5,201 nucleotides of DNA from Erysipelotrichia bacterium (GTDB lineage Bacteria > Bacillota_I > Bacilli_A > Erysipelotrichales > Erysipelotrichaceae): NCBI GenBank assembly GCA_009916335.1, contig SAAR01000225.1, positions 1 to 5,201 on the forward strand, in the 5' to 3' direction. This document shows positions 3,724 to 5,201 of this stretch, piece by piece. Position 1 is the stretch's first letter, and every line of letters begins with the position of its first letter. Position numbers and translations under genes: made by a program. A model generated the notes under the pieces. The model searched no databases and was not told the origin of the DNA. It worked only from the letters and a program-made list of their open reading frames with translations.

Positions 3724-5037
3724 ATGAGCAAAAAAGATAAAAACAAAAAGAATCCAGTCCAAGCTGCAAAGCCAGTAATTAACAAGTCAGAAGCTGCACC
3801 TGAAGTAAAGCAGCCAGAGAAACCGATCGAAGCTGCCATTCCTGAAGTGGTTGAAACTCCAGAAGTAGTAGATGCTACTCCAGTTGTTGAAACACCAAAG
3901 GAAGAAAAGAAACCGGAGGCAAAGAAATCTGAGGATAAGAAGCCTCAGAAAGAACCGCAAAAGAAAGCTCCGGTGACAATCGAAAAGTTCAAACCTCAAG
4001 ACTTGTCGATATTACAACAGAACCCGGTTCTTAATCCGGAAGTATCTGTTAGAATGATGGAACTTATTCAGAAGGAATACCTTACTGATAAGGAAAATCC
4101 GCTTTACAGCACCTATAAACCTCAATTTGACTATATGATGGCATTCCAATGCGCATTGTACAATCAGAGTTTTCAGGAAGCTGGAAAATTGTTTGGAATT
4201 AAAGTCGATGAACGCGCAATTGATACCATTACTGCAAATTTTGCAGACTATGGGATTATCGTACCAAAGAAAGCGTTAGCACCGGCCGGTGATGGTCAAA
4301 CCATCATCAATTTTAAGGATGTCGAAGTAACAAAAGAAGCGGAAGTTGGGATCCGTCGCGATATAATGGCTGCACAAGCAGAGGTTATTCCCGAATTAGA
4401 CCCTACCAAGATTACCGACGTTGACGGTATTTCCGCTGCCATTATCTATTTAATGACTCGCACCAATCTGAAGACAGGTGATAACATCATCAACGCAATT
4501 GAAAAAATGCGTGAAATCAGAAAATGCCAGTCAGAAGAGAAGGACAAAGCAAAATGGGATACTATTTTACCAGGTGAATTATTAACAGAGATGTTAAATG
4601 TCATCGAAGTCCCTGCTTCAATCTTGAACGGTCTCATGAATGCGGTATACAATACTGCAAAGATGGACAAAACTGCGATAACTACGCATTGTGTTGTTCA
4701 CAAACATTTCCCAAATTTGGGTGATGATGAGATTGCATCAATTGTACGTGCTATTCTTGAGTACAAAGCAAAAGGTGCTACCGATCAAGATCCGGCAATT
4801 GTCGGAATAGTTTCTGATACAAGAGAACGTCTCGATGAATTCTATAATCGAACCGAAGATCTTGGTAAGAAAGTAATGGGTATGCTTACCAACAATTATG
4901 GTGAATCTTTTGACAAAAAAGAGAACCGTGAGGTGTTGGCAAAGAATGTTATGATCTCTCTCGCTAACCTTTATCGTGACAAAGATGCAAAAATTGCATT
5001 GTACGAAGAGAAGGGTTATCCTGAAAAAAAAAACTAA
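3724..5037 (+). CDS. Unknown 437-aa protein with long charged Pro/Glu/Lys-rich N-terminus
   Basis: Residues 1 to ~95 are low-complexity and probably disordered: a basic start (MSKKDKNKK), then repeats around PEVVETPEVV and TPVVETPK, then Lys/Glu/Pro blocks. The rest (about 96-437) looks like a folded, largely helical domain with segments such as PEVSVRMMELIQKEYL, DGISAAIIYLMTRTNL and ERLDEFYNRTEDLGKKVMGM. No signal peptide, membrane segment or catalytic motif is seen. The gene is visibly less AT-rich than the small genes upstream, as might be expected of a highly expressed gene. A virion or abundant accessory protein is a reasonable guess, not a finding. The start ATG has an A-rich upstream region (TTATCAAAA). 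The 3' end runs through ten A residues, and a -1 shift there would add 24 codons. Confidence 0.85.
   Translation: MSKKDKNKKNPVQAAKPVINKSEAAPEVKQPEKPIEAAIPEVVETPEVVDATPVVETPKEEKKPEAKKSEDKKPQKEPQKKAPVTIEKFKPQDLSILQQNPVLNPEVSVRMMELIQKEYLTDKENPLYSTYKPQFDYMMAFQCALYNQSFQEAGKLFGIKVDERAIDTITANFADYGIIVPKKALAPAGDGQTIINFKDVEVTKEAEVGIRRDIMAAQAEVIPELDPTKITDVDGISAAIIYLMTRTNLKTGDNIINAIEKMREIRKCQSEEKDKAKWDTILPGELLTEMLNVIEVPASILNGLMNAVYNTAKMDKTAITTHCVVHKHFPNLGDDEIASIVRAILEYKAKGATDQDPAIVGIVSDTRERLDEFYNRTEDLGKKVMGMLTNNYGESFDKKENREVLAKNVMISLANLYRDKDAKIALYEEKGYPEKKN
5024..5034 (+). other. Candidate -1 frameshift or slippage site (A10-C)
   Basis: Ten consecutive A residues (5024-5033) precede C5034, read in frame as GAA AAA AAA AAC TAA. 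The run contains A_AAA_AAC, which fits the X_XXY_YYZ slippery pattern, and is long enough for polymerase slippage. It lies directly before the stop codon of the 437-aa gene. No strong downstream pseudoknot or hairpin was found by eye. Confidence 0.45.
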
Positions 5038-5108
5038 TCCAATTCTTTGATTTTATATTAAATGGACTTAAGACGTTTAGTAATAAATTAGGGGGTTCTA
5101 TCGATTAA
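5034..5108 (+). other. Open -1 frame extension of the 437-aa gene
   Basis: From C5034 the -1 frame reads 24 codons, beginning LIQFFDF and ending GGSID, then TAA at 5106-5108. It fills almost the entire gap to the next ATG at 5112. If used, it would give a 461-aa protein with a partly hydrophobic, amphipathic-looking tail. It has no start codon suggesting an independent gene. It may be a frameshift product, the true 3' end hidden by a homopolymer miscount, or a chance open frame. Confidence 0.35.
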
Positions 5109-5111
5109 GTT

Positions 5112-5201
5112 ATGAGAAGATTCGACATCGCGTTAGTGGCTTTATTCTGTCTCATTGGAGGCGCTATAGGATTTGGCCCTAACGGGTTGTTTGTCGCAAA
5201 T
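5112..5201 (+). CDS. Start of a membrane or exported protein gene (partial, runs off the window)
   Basis: Thirty codons are visible from ATG 5112. The protein begins MRRFD, followed by a hydrophobic stretch IALVALFCLIGGAIGFG (residues 6-22), which looks like a signal peptide or signal anchor. The Cys at residue 13 is not in a proper lipobox. GGGGG at 5091-5095 lies 16 bases before the ATG, too far for a Shine-Dalgarno contact. No family can be assigned from this fragment. Confidence 0.6.
   Translation, partial: MRRFDIALVALFCLIGGAIGFGPNGLFVAN

Noticed and set aside
3787..3999. Minus-strand frame rich in Phe and Leu opposite the 437-aa gene
   Set aside because: It is the antisense of the Lys/Glu-rich repeat region, which automatically yields Phe/Leu codons.
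5062..5091. Nine-codon frame ATG GAC TTA AGA ... TAG before the last gene
   Set aside because: Too short to support, with no conserved context; the same bases are better explained as the -1 extension or as spacer.
1..5201. CRISPR arrays, insertion sequences, inverted terminal repeats or direct repeat arrays
   Set aside because: No regularly spaced repeats, transposase sequence or paired terminal repeats were seen on reading both strands.

Overview
The window looks like part of a bacteriophage genome, most likely a phage of a Bacteroidota host. The DNA is AT-rich. Almost all genes lie on one strand and are tightly packed or overlapping. Start codons are preceded by A/T-rich sequence rather than Shine-Dalgarno motifs. 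Two candidate promoters resemble the Bacteroidota form (TTTG-like box, about 20 bases, TAnnTTTG-like box). A tRNA gene, a self-splicing intron with a homing endonuclease, a phage-type sigma factor and many unrecognised small proteins fit this picture. The host assignment is inference; no hallmark virion gene (terminase, portal, capsid) can be named here.

Positions 1-956: a protein gene on the + strand is interrupted by a group I intron. All four conserved core elements (P, Q, R, S) and most helices (P2, P3, P4, P5, P6, P7, P7.1, P8, P9-type hairpins) can be drawn at about 72-314. The 3' exon ends at 956. An HNH endonuclease with two extra N-terminal zinc-finger-like repeats is encoded inside the intron but on the opposite strand, and its last ~30 codons are antisense to the ribozyme core.

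Positions 957-1165: a weak terminator-like hairpin, a larger bulged hairpin, and one tRNA gene whose anticodon arm can be read in two registers (UAU, isoleucine, or AUA).

Positions 1166-2635: four overlapping genes of unknown function (172, 55, 127 and 153 aa), probably one operon. The run ends in a strong two-part hairpin that includes the last stop codon.

Positions 2680-3634: an ECF-like sigma-70 family factor of 221 aa, whose low-complexity C-terminal tail overlaps by 86 bases a gene for a small membrane protein. The sigma factor may redirect host RNA polymerase to phage genes, perhaps including the genes just downstream; this is inference.

Positions 3724-5201: a 437-aa protein with a long charged, Pro/Glu/Lys-rich N-terminus, followed by the start of a membrane or secreted protein gene. 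The 437-aa gene ends in ten consecutive A residues containing A_AAA_AAC. The -1 frame stays open for 24 codons and stops three bases before the next ATG, which suggests programmed frameshifting, transcript slippage or a homopolymer sequencing error.
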